A DNA stretch of 64,000 bases from Kiritimatiellia bacterium (lineage in GTDB: Bacteria; Verrucomicrobiota; Kiritimatiellia; UBA8416; YA12-FULL-48-11): positions 186,001 to 250,000 of the forward strand of contig JAQUPZ010000007.1 of the NCBI GenBank assembly GCA_028716365.1, written 5' to 3'. Both the position numbers and the translations under genes were made by a program. Numbering within the stretch: position 1 is the stretch's first letter; each line of letters starts with the position of its first letter. A model generated the notes under the pieces. That model had not been told where the DNA came from, ran no database searches, and saw only the letters and a program-made list of their open reading frames with translations. Below, piece after piece: positions 9,101-17,802 of this stretch.

Positions 9101-12100
9101 TGATAACCTGCAAGATTGGGTGACTGGTATATCCAGGGGTATGTCAAGGTACTTACAGGGGCTGAGAAAGGACCGGCAATTGTTGTCCAGCTTTGTCCAT
9201 CCGGGGAAGCAAGCACTTTTACCTGCGAGAAGTTGGTGGTATCAGACTGTATTACATAGCTAAACTGGAGTTGTGCAGGAGAGTAGGGAATATAGGGGGA
9301 TGTAATATTTGGCGCTGGCGTAAAGGCTGCGGCGCTGTCAACTCCGAGCCACTGACCGGCGGATGTCGCCTGGCTCTTGAATATCCGCAAATACCTGGCT
9401 GATGTCAGCGGGCCAATCTGGTATGCGTTCCAGTTTGTCAAAGCACCGCTGGCAGTGACGACGTTGGTAAATTCATAGAAAGTGCTGTTTGATGATGTAT
9501 TGTACCAGGCGGCCCATATCCAGTTTGAGGAGCGCTCGACGGAAGAAATGGACATTTCATCCATATAACCCTGGTAATAGTCGTCGGCCCAGTTTGATTT
9601 GCCGATATAGTTATTCCTCCTCAAAAAGGAGAGCGGCTTCTGCATGACGCGGGATGCTATTTGTATGCCATTCTTATAAAGAATGCCATATCCATTTGTG
9701 CTGACTGTCGCAGTGAATTGCTGCCACTGTCCATTTGCTATCGCACTGCCTGCCTCAAGATTTGAAGAAGAGCCTCCGACATATATCTGCCAGCTAAGAT
9801 TGTTGCCGGTACCGTTTCGGGCCAGTAAAATATTGTTATTGGCTGAGCCATTACCAAAGTCTATGAACCGTGCCCAGCTTCTGGTTGCAGTCGGGTTGGC
9901 CCAGACAGAAACCGTCATGCCCTTGAAGCTGGCCATGCCGTCCGCCACATCAAGATATGTTCCAGAGATACCGGTGAATCCCTGGGCGCTTTGTCCGACA
10001 AAACTGTCGCCCAGCATGGTCCCATAGGATATGCAATCGTAACCTTTCCTGCTGGAGTCGGTTGCGTCGGCCTGGTTCATGTGCCAGACAGCTTCGTAAT
10101 TTTCTGACCAGGTTGAACCATTGGTTGTGTATGGGGGCGGATTGGTAATGCCGGCTCCGCCCCAGTATGCCCATATATAACTGTTGGTGCTTGAAATGGA
10201 CGGAACCTTGACCCAGACATAAGAATTGCCGCTTTGCTGGTAGGCGGGCGCGGTTATGTTGTATTTCTTCGCAAGATAAGCGCCGATCCTTTTCTGCTGG
10301 GCAGTCGTCAAATCATCCTTGTAGATGATCAATTCCGCCAGCTCGCTATTCATGTACGAACCCTCGCCGTATCCAAGCTCAAATAACCTGCCGCTCGCAT
10401 CGTTGACCGTTACGGCGGTTGTGTCGTAGACCCGCAAGACACCGTCCTGCCATATCTGCTGACGTCTGTTCAGGGAGTTGTTGCAGGAGACCAGCTGCCA
10501 GACGCTGAAAGTGGTGGTTGTAAGGCCGCCTTGATATATTCGCGGTTCACCGGACCAGCCGCCGCAGTCCCAGTAAACAGTACCGTCACCCCACGGTATA
10601 CGTGAGCTGACATAAGCAGGGCTGCGGGAATCAATTCTGAAAATAAAGCTGTTTTGAACATTGCGTGTTCTCTGCACAATAAAGATGTGCCAGTTATTGG
10701 ATGGGAAATTGATCGTACTGCTCCGTATCAAACGGTCATTGCCGTCAAAGTATACGGCAGGCATGCCGTTTGTCCATGATGGAATGTAGGTGGGGGAACC
10801 GTTGGCAAGCGTTACATCATTGCCGTTCCCCGATTGATCAGCCCAGGCTGTAACACCGTTGACCCCGTCGGTCGTTACCCCCACGTCAGCCCTTAGCCAC
10901 ATTACACAGCCGCCGATATTTACGGGAGGTGAATCATCCAGCGGGTCCCAGGAATCAATTTCGTAGCTGAGTTCGGTCATTTCGTTGGAATCAGCGAAAC
11001 GGAGGTCATAGCCGTTTGTGGAAGTGAAATCGCTGTACGAAAAACCGGCAATGTTTGTGCTCAAGGTAACCAGGACGGGGAAATTCGTAAGCGTTTCATC
11101 CTTGTTATATCCCTTGAACCGTATTTTTGCCTTGCGGTTATACTGGAAGGAATTGTCGATGTTGGTAAGAGTTGACTGGACCTGCCAATCGCTGCCGTTG
11201 GTCGATGTCAACACCTGGAACTGGATGCTGGTGGTGCCGACATTCTTGCAGTAGAAAGAAATATTTTCGATTGTATTGGTGAAGGGGGGCGTCTGCAACC
11301 AGGAGTTAGTGAATGAACCGTCGTTCCTCAACCATGCAAAATTTGTCGGGGAATATGCCCCGATGGAAGAAGTAATAGAGCCATCGCTGATTATCCAGTC
11401 ATTGTTTGTATACGTGCCCCAGCTGGAAACCGGCCATGAGTCAAAATTCTGCGAGCCGGTTTGTGCGTCCAGTTTCGTTGGAAGGACACAACGGTCAGGA
11501 CTGTTGCTGGGATAGCCATCTTTGATCACCCATCCGGCGTTTGAATAAGTGCCTGGAGCGTTTTTGGACCAATAACCAAAACGCTGGATGTCCATGTATC
11601 TTGTTCCAACACGATCTACTGAAATGTCGGCTTCGCGGGTGAGGAATCCAATAGTTCCCGGGTCTTTATTCGCAGAAGCGGTTGTGTCATATGCGGTGCA
11701 TCTGAGCTCACCATTATAATAAGCTTCCAGGTAAACGTACCCGCTATTGTTTGTGACTACCACAAGTTTGGCCAAATGAACTTGATTCGTTATGTAATTA
11801 GGGCCACTTAATATGTTGCTCGCCAGGCAACTCCATGTGAAAGCATTCCTTCTGTGGATTTCCACTTGGAGGGCAGACATGGAGATTCTTGCGAGGCGAT
11901 ATTCATAATAATTGCCCATGTCTTTCAACCTGGCGAACATTGAAAGGTACGAGTAGCCGGGCGACGTATTTGTGGAATATAAATATGCCTCGACACAGTA
12001 ATTGGACCATGAGTTCCCTCCGGGGGAATAGACCGTATGGTAATGGTCCGTCGACATTACCCTGAAGTCGAAGTTGAAGGTCCGGAGCCCCTCAGTGAGC

Positions 12101-15100
12101 GCGATACGCCACGGGAATGCCATTCCAATGTTCGCCGTCTCCCTGAGAATTCCCATAAGGTTTAAATTTGCATCCCGCCCGACCTGCATATTGTCAATAT
12201 ACCATTCGTTGGAGCTCGGGTTAACCTGTTGGCCGGGAATGGCAGTATCAGTGTATTGTACCCATCCATTGGTCCAGGGGAAAGCGAATGACTGGAAGTC
12301 TTCAAGGCCATGAAGAGGAATTGTGATGTAAGTGTTGTTGGTGGGCCAGCTGTCAAGGTCAATCGGGGTTGTGGAAATACTGAAGAGATCAAGGCTCTCT
12401 TCAAAGTAATCGGGTGATGCCGCCCAATCATTGAAGTCCTGGTACGCGCCGCGTCTGATGACATAATAGTTGTTGGTGGTGTTCAGATTGAAAATGATCG
12501 AGCCGTAGAACTGCGTGTTCATGTTTATCATGATATTTGAACTGCTTGAATCGCCGGAACCCGTCAGGGGAAGGGTGAATGTAACCTGATCGGAATCGCC
12601 CCATGTATTTGTGGCCGATGAGTACCCGCCGTTCGTGTATTGCTGGTAGCCGGCGAAACTGAATGAGGCCACGCTTATTGAGCCGTTTGTATACTTCCAG
12701 ACGCCCTGCCACTCGTTTTCACCTGACACGTTCATGCTTACTGATCCGAAGTTTCCGGTGACAACAACACTGCCGAATGGCGAAATGAAGCGGCGCACAG
12801 TGTACCCGCAGTTTGTGGAGAGAGTCGGGCTCTTGTTTTCAGAAATAACGCCGTTTGTATAATAATAGCCGTCAAATTCACAGCGGATGTAATAGGACAA
12901 TGGGCCTATCGGACAGGCAGGAATAATGCCTGAGTACATGTTTGCACCAATGGATGTCATGTCGTTTGTCTGCCAGGCGCCTCCATTGCTCAAGTAGCAA
13001 ATCCTGGGGACGATGCTGAATGCGGGGAAATTGGTGTGATCCGATGTGATGGTTGCAGTAACTGTGACGTCCTCACTGGCGGCGGGGTAGCCCGGGGCAT
13101 GGAAAATATTTGTTATAGTGACGCTGGCTGGAGGCGGAGAAGCAACAATATTATCAATTCCCATTAATTGTCCATCGACCATGAAGTCGTTTGTCTTTGT
13201 GAGGCGGAGATACAAGTTGGTATAGGCATTTACAACGACGGCGTTGGTTATCCATGCTCCCGTGGTGGAATTAGTGACGTAGGCGATTGTAGTAAAATTC
13301 CCGTCGTAGGTGGCGCAAACCTCCACGGCGAAGATGTTTGTTCCCTCGAGGTAACTCATGCTTGCAATATAAACCGTGCCTATACCGTTTGTGAAGAGGG
13401 GCGATTGGAGTCCCGGACGCCATCCATCGTACATGTCGGCAAACCAGGCGGAACATGGTTCAGATATCTGCCACGGGAAAGCCCCGCTGTGGTTGAATAT
13501 CCCCGACTCCCAAATCTCCCATCCATTATATGCCAGATACCATTGCCAATCGAAGTCAGTATATGGCGCGCCATCCCAGGTATCAAAGTTCTGGAAGCGA
13601 TAGGCCATGGGACTGGGCGAATTGGTGTAATACAGGTAGCTTAACGGTGCAGCTGCAGGGTAAGTAACCGGGCCGGCCCTGAAACCCTCGTAAGTGCACT
13701 CAAAGTAGTAATCAATCTGGCCGGGTTGTACCGGCGGTATTGTACCCGCGAAAGTATCGGCGTCCGATAATGTCATGGGACTTGAATCGAAGACGGTTGA
13801 CGAATGGGCGCGGTAATAAAGCCTGCCTGTCACGTTCGATGCCCCGTTGGTTGCCACGAAGTCGATTGAAACACTTACCGAAGCTTCGCACGAGGGACTG
13901 GAAGGGGTAATCTGGGGATTTGACAGTTTAACAACCGCCTTGGGCTCTGTAACAGCAATCTCGTCAAGGCAAAGCTGTGACATTGCGCCTACGCCGTTTG
14001 TGTTGTTAAGAATCCGGACATAACGGTAATCGGGATTTCCAATGTTGTTTGTGAAATAAAAGTAATCAATGGAAATAATATTCGTAACTTCGGCAACGGT
14101 GATCCAGTTGGTTTTGTCGACTGATTTCTGCAGGGTCAACCCTGCGGGTGGCGCCGCGGTGGTCGAATAGTTTCGATACCAGAAACTGACCAGGCCGATA
14201 CCATTGGTAAGTTCAGGGCTCTGTACCGCCTGAATTCCTGCAATACTATTGGTAGTAAGAAAACAAAAATTACTGACAAAAGAGCGGTTCATTTCAGCAG
14301 GTTTGTTTATTCTGCCATTGATGATTACCCAGTTCTCCTTGTTTGTATATGTTCCGATGAGATTTGTGACACTTGCATTAGTCCAGACTGAGTTTGTGAT
14401 GAAGTTGGCAAAGGCACAATTTTCCACACTGTATTCCATGTTTGTTTCGTTGAAAAGGAAGCTCAGGTGATTGGTTGTTGAACCGTTAATATGGATGTTT
14501 GTGTTGCCCGCTATGACCTTACCGTAAACAGAGAGATTGGAAATGGACTGACTGGCATCGCCCCAGTTGGTTGTGCCTGCATTGAAGTAGAAATTCGGGT
14601 TGGTAAGATTGTTGGTTGAGGTGACGGCCTGCCACTGGTTGTTGGCGGTAAGAATCATATTTGTCTGCAGAGAGCCTTTTACCGTCATGTTCGAGTACCA
14701 GGATGTAAACGGAAATTTATGCACAACATAGGAGGCTCTGTTGGCAGGTGCGCCCGCCGGCCAGTAATTGGTCGAATAACTGCCAGCCACGCCCTCAAAT
14801 GCGGCCTTGATATAATACAGAACTGTGTTTCCGGGGACTGACGGGTTGGTAAGGTATTCTGTATCCGTATAGAAATAATTGGCGCCTGTAGTAACCATGG
14901 AAACAGGCGAGAAAGAAGCGCCATTATCTGTACTGTAATACACTGTGGCAGATATGTTACTTGCAAATGCCTCTGGAGTTATTGTGGCGGAAACGTATGT
15001 CGGGCTGTCTACTATCGGCTGTTGGGGAGCAAGAGAAACGTTTGTTATGATTACGTAAGAAGGAGGAAGTGAAATATTTATATTGTCTATTCCGAGGAAT

Positions 15101-15621
15101 TGTTCCGAGTTATTGAAATCATTGGTTTTTACTATGAGGATGTACAGATTGGTGGAGTAGTCATTAATGACAACAGAATTGGTTACCCATGTCCGGTAAG
15201 TTGAATTGGTGATCAGGCCTTTTATGGTCCAGGGGCCGTTTTCATTGGTGGAGGCTCCAATGGCGAATATGTTTGTTCCAGAAACATATGAACAGCATGC
15301 CAATGAAATTGTACCTGCGCCATTTGTCAGGGTGGGGGACGACAACCAGGGATGATAGTTATTCCCGTCGGAAAGACTGGCGAACCAGGCGGCATTTGCG
15401 GTAGATGCCCCGGCAGGGAATCCGCCGGAGTTGTCATAGATTCCTACGTTATGACCTGTCCACCACGGGTCCCCATTATCCCACGGATCTTCAGTCCACA
15501 CTTTTTCCGTATTCAGGTTCCATGTCTCAAAATTCACGGAATATGGCTCTGCCATGGTAATAAGAGGTGATATTGCCAACAACCAGAGGATCATCCAAAA
15601 TCTATTTACCCTGTTCTTCAT
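6112..15621 (-). CDS. Giant secreted modular protein with DUF2341, LamG-like, PA14-like and lamin-tail-like domains
   Basis: 3169 residues. Begins with a Sec signal peptide (MKNRVNRFWMILWLLAISP through the AEP site). The composition is rich in Asn, Thr, Ser and Tyr, with repeated beta-sandwich units. From about residue 1495 a DUF2341 module starts (KGYNKDETLTNFPVLVTL, then DLRFADSNEMTELSYEID) and is split by an inserted LamG-like domain (MWLRADVG, WADQSGNGN, AVYFDGNDRL) before SYVWVKVP. A second LamG follows to about 2060. A PA14-like domain lies near 2455-2580 (GLWTFVAGCDDYSKLYIDG). A lamin-tail-like domain starts near 2900 (VWINEVN, FVELCG). The last 80 residues resemble the end of the neighbouring 15885-17309 protein. 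Probably an extracellular or surface adhesin or glycan-binding protein; the substrate is unknown. The 263-bp gap upstream shows no clear promoter. Confidence 0.85.
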   Translation of the reverse strand: MKNRVNRFWMILWLLAISPLITMAEPYSVNFETWNLNTEKVWTEDPWDNGDPWWTGHNVGIYDNSGGFPAGASTANAAWFASLSDGNNYHPWLSSPTLTNGAGTISLACCSYVSGTNIFAIGASTNENGPWTIKGLITNSTYRTWVTNSVVINDYSTNLYILIVKTNDFNNSEQFLGIDNINISLPPSYVIITNVSLAPQQPIVDSPTYVSATITPEAFASNISATVYYSTDNGASFSPVSMVTTGANYFYTDTEYLTNPSVPGNTVLYYIKAAFEGVAGSYSTNYWPAGAPANRASYVVHKFPFTSWYSNMTVKGSLQTNMILTANNQWQAVTSTNNLTNPNFYFNAGTTNWGDASQSISNLSVYGKVIAGNTNIHINGSTTNHLSFLFNETNMEYSVENCAFANFITNSVWTNASVTNLIGTYTNKENWVIINGRINKPAEMNRSFVSNFCFLTTNSIAGIQAVQSPELTNGIGLVSFWYRNYSTTAAPPAGLTLQKSVDKTNWITVAEVTNIISIDYFYFTNNIGNPDYRYVRILNNTNGVGAMSQLCLDEIAVTEPKAVVKLSNPQITPSSPSCEASVSVSIDFVATNGASNVTGRLYYRAHSSTVFDSSPMTLSDADTFAGTIPPVQPGQIDYYFECTYEGFRAGPVTYPAAAPLSYLYYTNSPSPMAYRFQNFDTWDGAPYTDFDWQWYLAYNGWEIWESGIFNHSGAFPWQISEPCSAWFADMYDGWRPGLQSPLFTNGIGTVYIASMSYLEGTNIFAVEVCATYDGNFTTIAYVTNSTTGAWITNAVVVNAYTNLYLRLTKTNDFMVDGQLMGIDNIVASPPPASVTITNIFHAPGYPAASEDVTVTATITSDHTNFPAFSIVPRICYLSNGGAWQTNDMTSIGANMYSGIIPACPIGPLSYYIRCEFDGYYYTNGVISENKSPTLSTNCGYTVRRFISPFGSVVVTGNFGSVSMNVSGENEWQGVWKYTNGSISVASFSFAGYQQYTNGGYSSATNTWGDSDQVTFTLPLTGSGDSSSSNIMINMNTQFYGSIIFNLNTTNNYYVIRRGAYQDFNDWAASPDYFEESLDLFSISTTPIDLDSWPTNNTYITIPLHGLEDFQSFAFPWTNGWVQYTDTAIPGQQVNPSSNEWYIDNMQVGRDANLNLMGILRETANIGMAFPWRIALTEGLRTFNFDFRVMSTDHYHTVYSPGGNSWSNYCVEAYLYSTNTSPGYSYLSMFARLKDMGNYYEYRLARISMSALQVEIHRRNAFTWSCLASNILSGPNYITNQVHLAKLVVVTNNSGYVYLEAYYNGELRCTAYDTTASANKDPGTIGFLTREADISVDRVGTRYMDIQRFGYWSKNAPGTYSNAGWVIKDGYPSNSPDRCVLPTKLDAQTGSQNFDSWPVSSWGTYTNNDWIISDGSITSSIGAYSPTNFAWLRNDGSFTNSWLQTPPFTNTIENISFYCKNVGTTSIQFQVLTSTNGSDWQVQSTLTNIDNSFQYNRKAKIRFKGYNKDETLTNFPVLVTLSTNIAGFSYSDFTSTNGYDLRFADSNEMTELSYEIDSWDPLDDSPPVNIGGCVMWLRADVGVTTDGVNGVTAWADQSGNGNDVTLANGSPTYIPSWTNGMPAVYFDGNDRLIRSSTINFPSNNWHIFIVQRTRNVQNSFIFRIDSRSPAYVSSRIPWGDGTVYWDCGGWSGEPRIYQGGLTTTTFSVWQLVSCNNSLNRRQQIWQDGVLRVYDTTAVTVNDASGRLFELGYGEGSYMNSELAELIIYKDDLTTAQQKRIGAYLAKKYNITAPAYQQSGNSYVWVKVPSISSTNSYIWAYWGGAGITNPPPYTTNGSTWSENYEAVWHMNQADATDSSRKGYDCISYGTMLGDSFVGQSAQGFTGISGTYLDVADGMASFKGMTVSVWANPTATRSWARFIDFGNGSANNNILLARNGTGNNLSWQIYVGGSSSNLEAGSAIANGQWQQFTATVSTNGYGILYKNGIQIASRVMQKPLSFLRRNNYIGKSNWADDYYQGYMDEMSISSVERSSNWIWAAWYNTSSNSTFYEFTNVVTASGALTNWNAYQIGPLTSARYLRIFKSQATSAGQWLGVDSAAAFTPAPNITSPYIPYSPAQLQFSYVIQSDTTNFSQVKVLASPDGQSWTTIAGPFSAPVSTLTYPWIYQSPNLAGYHYYRIENPSTNLDLIIKDIYIQSPYIYYEQFQGATASGWSDPDTKWYVDTGAQTYNRRAYPIGPVGFVIETNYCTDIVDYPPGPWGTVASGSSSNLQYRSRSTPIYFWDNIYVRVRHTTGNGNLIIDNLTMSSWRGTNYVDSNNWAAAECWVAHKNPGETNSRALEFWSSRADPAALARTNQNIFQGLRSPPMTTGVGTISFDYKAANPPVNFEIQHTIPGFTNLWSTLTNSITTVYNSTWNTYSLPINESHAQYVRIVHSSTNPAASYMSYDYYEVPTSFSLPTLLSDFNAMTPVMSGMCTNFTFNMTNLPGFRGSYHVFKFTGKINIPEEGLWTFVAGCDDYSKLYIDGILVAYNNGWNVTGTGTVNITSAGWHDIIVTAYNGAGGGGFPGVYPHTYPQFEGPSTARQRIPDSYLIFQGGGPIMYIDNVQVSDYRPRDNRMWWAYNAKITASEDAREFEGKTCYLNNDPSSGARPTVSYSSFLPCVQTPYMQYGIGEIGFWYRRWDSTGTNTATIYVRASTNYNTIDSECSQLFTLPGISNSEYRYFSTNLYIPTNYYLRISCETNKPTLRFCIDNITIVEPLAANLEINSITLDPVQPLYINPVSIYVELGNFIYSPSNIDLKAYYYVGTNAWATNWPTTNCIPMVYTGTGATPYSLTFVSASNIPAKPTDTVVQYYLWCNFDGWFATNTAPKVSRRFSNPSWYYPVDLNAGKSVTNPYYFVYSCPTDSVWINEVNIVDGDGSATNQFVELCGKTDAIISNWWLEVMIPGYTTSAVYVIKNNSILQNDTNMHGFWLLASNGVAAADMNLTNTLPAEAGARLRRSMGAIERGVCWGDPSTANAGKDMVTNVSQRFVYIGFDDWWAQPPEASLSLIGTGTNYSDFTWGYATPSPHRENFGQIIVEGGNPIPPLITITISNFWIVSNNVYISFSSTASNDIRPSPWYSTNLIPAPVWYAVSPVSTSYYQPTGIYTQWFVRITNSPVYYKIVSTNAQ

Positions 15622-15884
15622 CGGAGTACAGCTTTCTACACCTGACCATTAAGCACCTACTGTACCAGCTCGTGGCTGTATTATCAATAGCAGCAACCAT
15701 CTGCCTTTATCTTCACTTATATTCTATGTAAGTGGGTGCGGGATAACCATCTATTATTTGTCAATATTTTGCAAAAGTTCCATGAAATAACGCAGATAAT
15801 GAATGCCTGGCCATTGGCGGTCACGATTGGCCCAATTCAGGACGGCAAGTGACCGATTTTGCTGACGGCAAGAGGGGGGTAATC

Positions 15885-17309
15885 CTATATGCTGTTAGTG
15901 GCAACAATACGATAAAGAGACGGAACAGTATTTGTGGGAGGATCAGTTTCTCGCCATGTATTGGTGATGGTCCTGGTAACGTTCCCATCTACAAGGTCCC
16001 ACACGCCGCTAACGAGATTGGTCGTTCTTCTGACACCGAAAGGCGGCAGGCTGTAGTCAATACATGAACTGACCCATTGTATGTATGTCGTACCACCGGC
16101 CAGGTAATGTCGTGATATCCTGAAGACACTGTTGGCATTAGTCGGATCGGTCGATGCCAGATGCTCCATCCAGTTGGTTATGCCGTCACCGTCGGTATCT
16201 TCCAAGGCTCCGGCATCATTTGTCTTTGTTACGTCAACATATTGTGCGAGCCACCAGAGTGGCGTGTAGTTTGTGGCCATAACGGGGGTGAAACTGGCTA
16301 CGTAAGTGTGAGGCGGGAGATCATTGGTTACGTTAACAAATGTGACTTCATTTGAAGGCGCATTGGAAACCCCGTCTATATAGATCGAATCAAAACTCCA
16401 GAAAGCCGCGGTAGCATTCGTGAATGTAATGTTCTGACCGTTGGCAACTTCAACTATGCCGGAAGGGGAAAGTACTCCCGCGTTTGACGGAGCATTTGAT
16501 GCAATGACTACCCATCCATATCGTGTCAATTCATTGGTGACGAGGAAATCATCAATCGATCCGGAGCCGGCAAAAGCAACTGAAGACATGTATGGTTTGC
16601 ACGCTGTAGCGTAGGCGCATAAGAACCACAAACCATTTGTCGATACATCGTTCGGGGAAACATAGGCTGTTGAATCAGTGAATGGAGGTCCTCCATCGAG
16701 CTGAACCTTGAAAAACTTTCTGCTTGCCAAGCTTGTCTTGTAATCCATGGTGATTGTCAGCCGGTGCCATTCATCTTCCGCGATGGGAACATTTGTAAGA
16801 GTCGTAAACTTGTTGGAATAGGTGGAAAAATCAGGTGTTACCGCATGGAAGATTACAAGGTGACCGTTTGTATCAACATAAAAAATGGATTGTATGGATG
16901 ATTCGTTAGTCGCAGGTAGTTCTGTATCGCTCCACATCCGGGGCTGAAACATGATATCAAGCCACACATTTGTAAAGACATTAGTCGGTGCGATATAGTT
17001 TGTAATGGTATAATCCTCGGTATTCAGCACCATGCAATTCGTGTGTGTTTCATATCTAAGGGGAGGCAGTACTGTTGTATAGGTGAATGCAGCATTGGTT
17101 GCGACTGCGCATGAATTCGTCGGCGCATCCCACCCGTTGATACCGATGATGGTAGTGCCGTTGGTATATTGTTCGAATGAATCCGAGAAGGGTATTAAGT
17201 TGGTGACAACCTGCGCAAATGAGGCAGGAATTGTCAGCATGCAGAAAAACAAAACCACCAGTTCTTTGTTACACACTAATTTTCGCCTCGCTTGTCGACC
17301 GGTCATCAT
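15885..17309 (-). CDS. Secreted LamG/concanavalin-like protein with calcium-repeat and shared C-terminal domain
   Basis: 474 residues from the ATG at 17309, chosen because GGAGACGGAAAT precedes it and a signal peptide follows at once (basic KLVCNKE, then LVVLFFCMLTIPASFAQ). The first half is LamG-like (FSDSFEQYTNGT, HRLTITMDYKT, SSVAFAGSGSIDDFLVTNE). A segment DTDGDGITNWMEHLASTDP is a thrombospondin type 3-like calcium motif. The last 80 residues (YIQWVSS, RTTNL, LYRIVATN) resemble the C-terminus of the giant protein downstream on the same strand. Both would be exported by Sec. Function is unknown; a surface carbohydrate-binding or structural role is likely. It lies 263 bp upstream of the giant gene and may share its promoter. 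Confidence 0.8.
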   Translation of the reverse strand: MMTGRQARRKLVCNKELVVLFFCMLTIPASFAQVVTNLIPFSDSFEQYTNGTTIIGINGWDAPTNSCAVATNAAFTYTTVLPPLRYETHTNCMVLNTEDYTITNYIAPTNVFTNVWLDIMFQPRMWSDTELPATNESSIQSIFYVDTNGHLVIFHAVTPDFSTYSNKFTTLTNVPIAEDEWHRLTITMDYKTSLASRKFFKVQLDGGPPFTDSTAYVSPNDVSTNGLWFLCAYATACKPYMSSVAFAGSGSIDDFLVTNELTRYGWVVIASNAPSNAGVLSPSGIVEVANGQNITFTNATAAFWSFDSIYIDGVSNAPSNEVTFVNVTNDLPPHTYVASFTPVMATNYTPLWWLAQYVDVTKTNDAGALEDTDGDGITNWMEHLASTDPTNANSVFRISRHYLAGGTTYIQWVSSCIDYSLPPFGVRRTTNLVSGVWDLVDGNVTRTITNTWRETDPPTNTVPSLYRIVATNSI

Positions 17310-17802
17310 ATTTCCGTCTCCTATGCGCGAATTATTGTCCGTCAGGTTCCGGAACAACAACTCGAACACTATTCTCAATGAATAATGTAAACATTATGGG
17401 CGCTCGCGTCAATTGTTTTCTTTAAAGAAATTTTTAAAACAGGACATCATTTTACTTTTTGCTTCTGCTTATTACCCTGCAGAGTCAGTTTCATGCAATG
17501 AGCGTTTCCGTGGCGTTTCATAATGGCGGTATGATATGCCACGAAAGACCCGGCGACATGCCGTTTGGCACCCTCAAGCAGGGCCATTATTCTGTAACCA
17601 CGTTGTCATGCGCCAGAGGGAGCCTCGCTCGCCGGCTCCTGGTCGACTGGTATACAGGGGGGGTGGGACTCGTACGGCACGTTCCCGTGGACGGATATTG
17701 ACCGGGTACTTGTGTAATATCCCGGGTTAGAGAATATAAATTTTCTTGTTCCGGAAGTTTAAAGGGATTACTATATAAAAGTGGTGGGAAGGAAATATTT
17801 TT
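17310..17802. other. Intergenic region with degenerate GC-rich repeat
   Basis: This gap between divergent genes has no convincing coding frame. From about 17560 to 17700 it holds GC-rich sequence with words such as GGGAGCCTCGCTCGCC and CGTACGGCACGTTCCCGTGG. The style differs from the AT-rich flanks and suggests a decayed interspersed repeat. The AT-rich last 70 bp carries the promoter-like sequence of the following pseudopilin gene, and the AT-rich first 100 bp probably carries the promoter of the minus-strand gene. Confidence 0.4.
17746..17774 (+). promoter_or_regulatory. Candidate sigma-70 promoter for the pseudopilin gene at 17803
   Basis: TTGTTC (17746-17751) and TACTAT (17769-17774) are separated by 17 bp, followed by an AT-rich stretch and the start codon 29 bp downstream. 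A ribosome-binding sequence GGGAAGGAAAT lies before the ATG. Read by eye only. Confidence 0.35.

Noticed and set aside
17459..17730. Short plus-strand frames in the gap before the pilin gene
   Set aside because: They overlap GC-rich repeat-like DNA, lack ribosome-binding sites and have unlikely compositions.
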